Source: Flavobacterium sp. UBA7680
Lineage (GTDB): Bacteria > Bacteroidota > Bacteroidia > Flavobacteriales > Flavobacteriaceae
DNA length: 28,853 bases
Reading direction: 5' to 3'
Assembly: GCF_002482975.1 (NCBI RefSeq)
Contig: NZ_DLHA01000004.1
Coordinates: forward strand, 1 to 28,853
This document shows, piece after piece, positions 28,839 to 28,853 of this stretch. The translations under genes and the position numbers were made by a program. Below the pieces are notes generated by a model. It was not told the origin of the DNA and searched no databases. It was given only the letters and a program-made list of their open reading frames with translations. How positions within the stretch are numbered: the stretch's first letter is position 1; each line of letters begins with the position of its first letter.

Positions 28839-28853
28839 ATGAAAAAGTATATC
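28839..28853 (+). CDS. Start of next gene (5 codons)
   Basis: ATG at 28839 followed by AAA AAA-type codons (MKKYI) and cut by the window end. The leader AACTATTAAAA is typical of Bacteroidetes translation starts, and MKKYI fits a signal-peptide start. Upstream, TTGTAAC (28769-28775) and CGTAT (28790-28794) loosely resemble an ECF-sigma promoter, but the 14-nt spacing is short. Confidence 0.45.

Overview
The window reads as a chromosomal segment of a Flavobacterium-like member of the Bacteroidota. The evidence is low GC, A-rich start-codon leaders with no Shine-Dalgarno, several promoters of the Bacteroidetes type (TTG, then about 17-22 nt, then TAnnTTTG), and typical gene content: DUF5686, DUF3098 beside ftsX, a TonB receptor and a long Bacteroidetes-type LeuRS. 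No rRNA, tRNA, CRISPR array, phage or transposase gene was found.

Layout. 1-53 is the 5' end of a divergent hypothetical gene. 289-1346 holds tdk and a small membrane-anchored protein. 1368-1785 is gene-free and packed with mini-hairpins. 1831-5454 (minus strand) is asnS, a GxxExxY nuclease-fold gene set in repeats, and rpoN. 5822-8188 is an MMPL/RND exporter. 8370-8699 is an SMR (SugE/Gdx-like) transporter. 8857-10300 is an overlapping LytS-type kinase and LytTR regulator pair. 10615-12885 is a CPA2 antiporter with a universal-stress-like tail. 13238-15733 (minus) is a DUF5686 outer-membrane protein. 15852-17225 (minus) is pyrH-frr. 17416-18033 is a thioredoxin-fold protein. 18246-18406 is a possible tiny ORF or structured RNA ending in a terminator. 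18405-21193 (minus) is the ftsX-DUF3098-uppP-truB cluster. 21511-25265 (minus) holds a ModE-type HTH regulator, a TonB-dependent receptor and a molybdopterin-fold lipoprotein. 25543-28407 is leuS. The next gene starts at 28839.

How the genes work together. Most are housekeeping: thymidine salvage, UMP kinase, ribosome recycling, pseudouridylation, two aminoacyl-tRNA synthetases, cell division and undecaprenyl-phosphate recycling. The accessory parts that look coherent are the ModE/TonB/lipoprotein locus, whose regulatory region holds at least four dyad elements, and the GxxExxY gene, which sits among at least six copies of one short repeat family between asnS and rpoN.

The most distinctive property is the intergenic DNA. 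Nearly every long gap holds inverted repeats from a few recurring families: GCCACGAAG/CGCAAAG, CTGAGCGAAGTCGAAG, CAGATTAAAGGATT, a CCAAATTCCAAT terminator, TTTTAAAA-centred palindromes, and GTA-loop mini-hairpins. Short-period leaders, (AATCTRA)n and (CTTAGNNN)5, directly abut the start codons of asnS, uppP and leuS. Family names come from protein motif recognition, without database searches.
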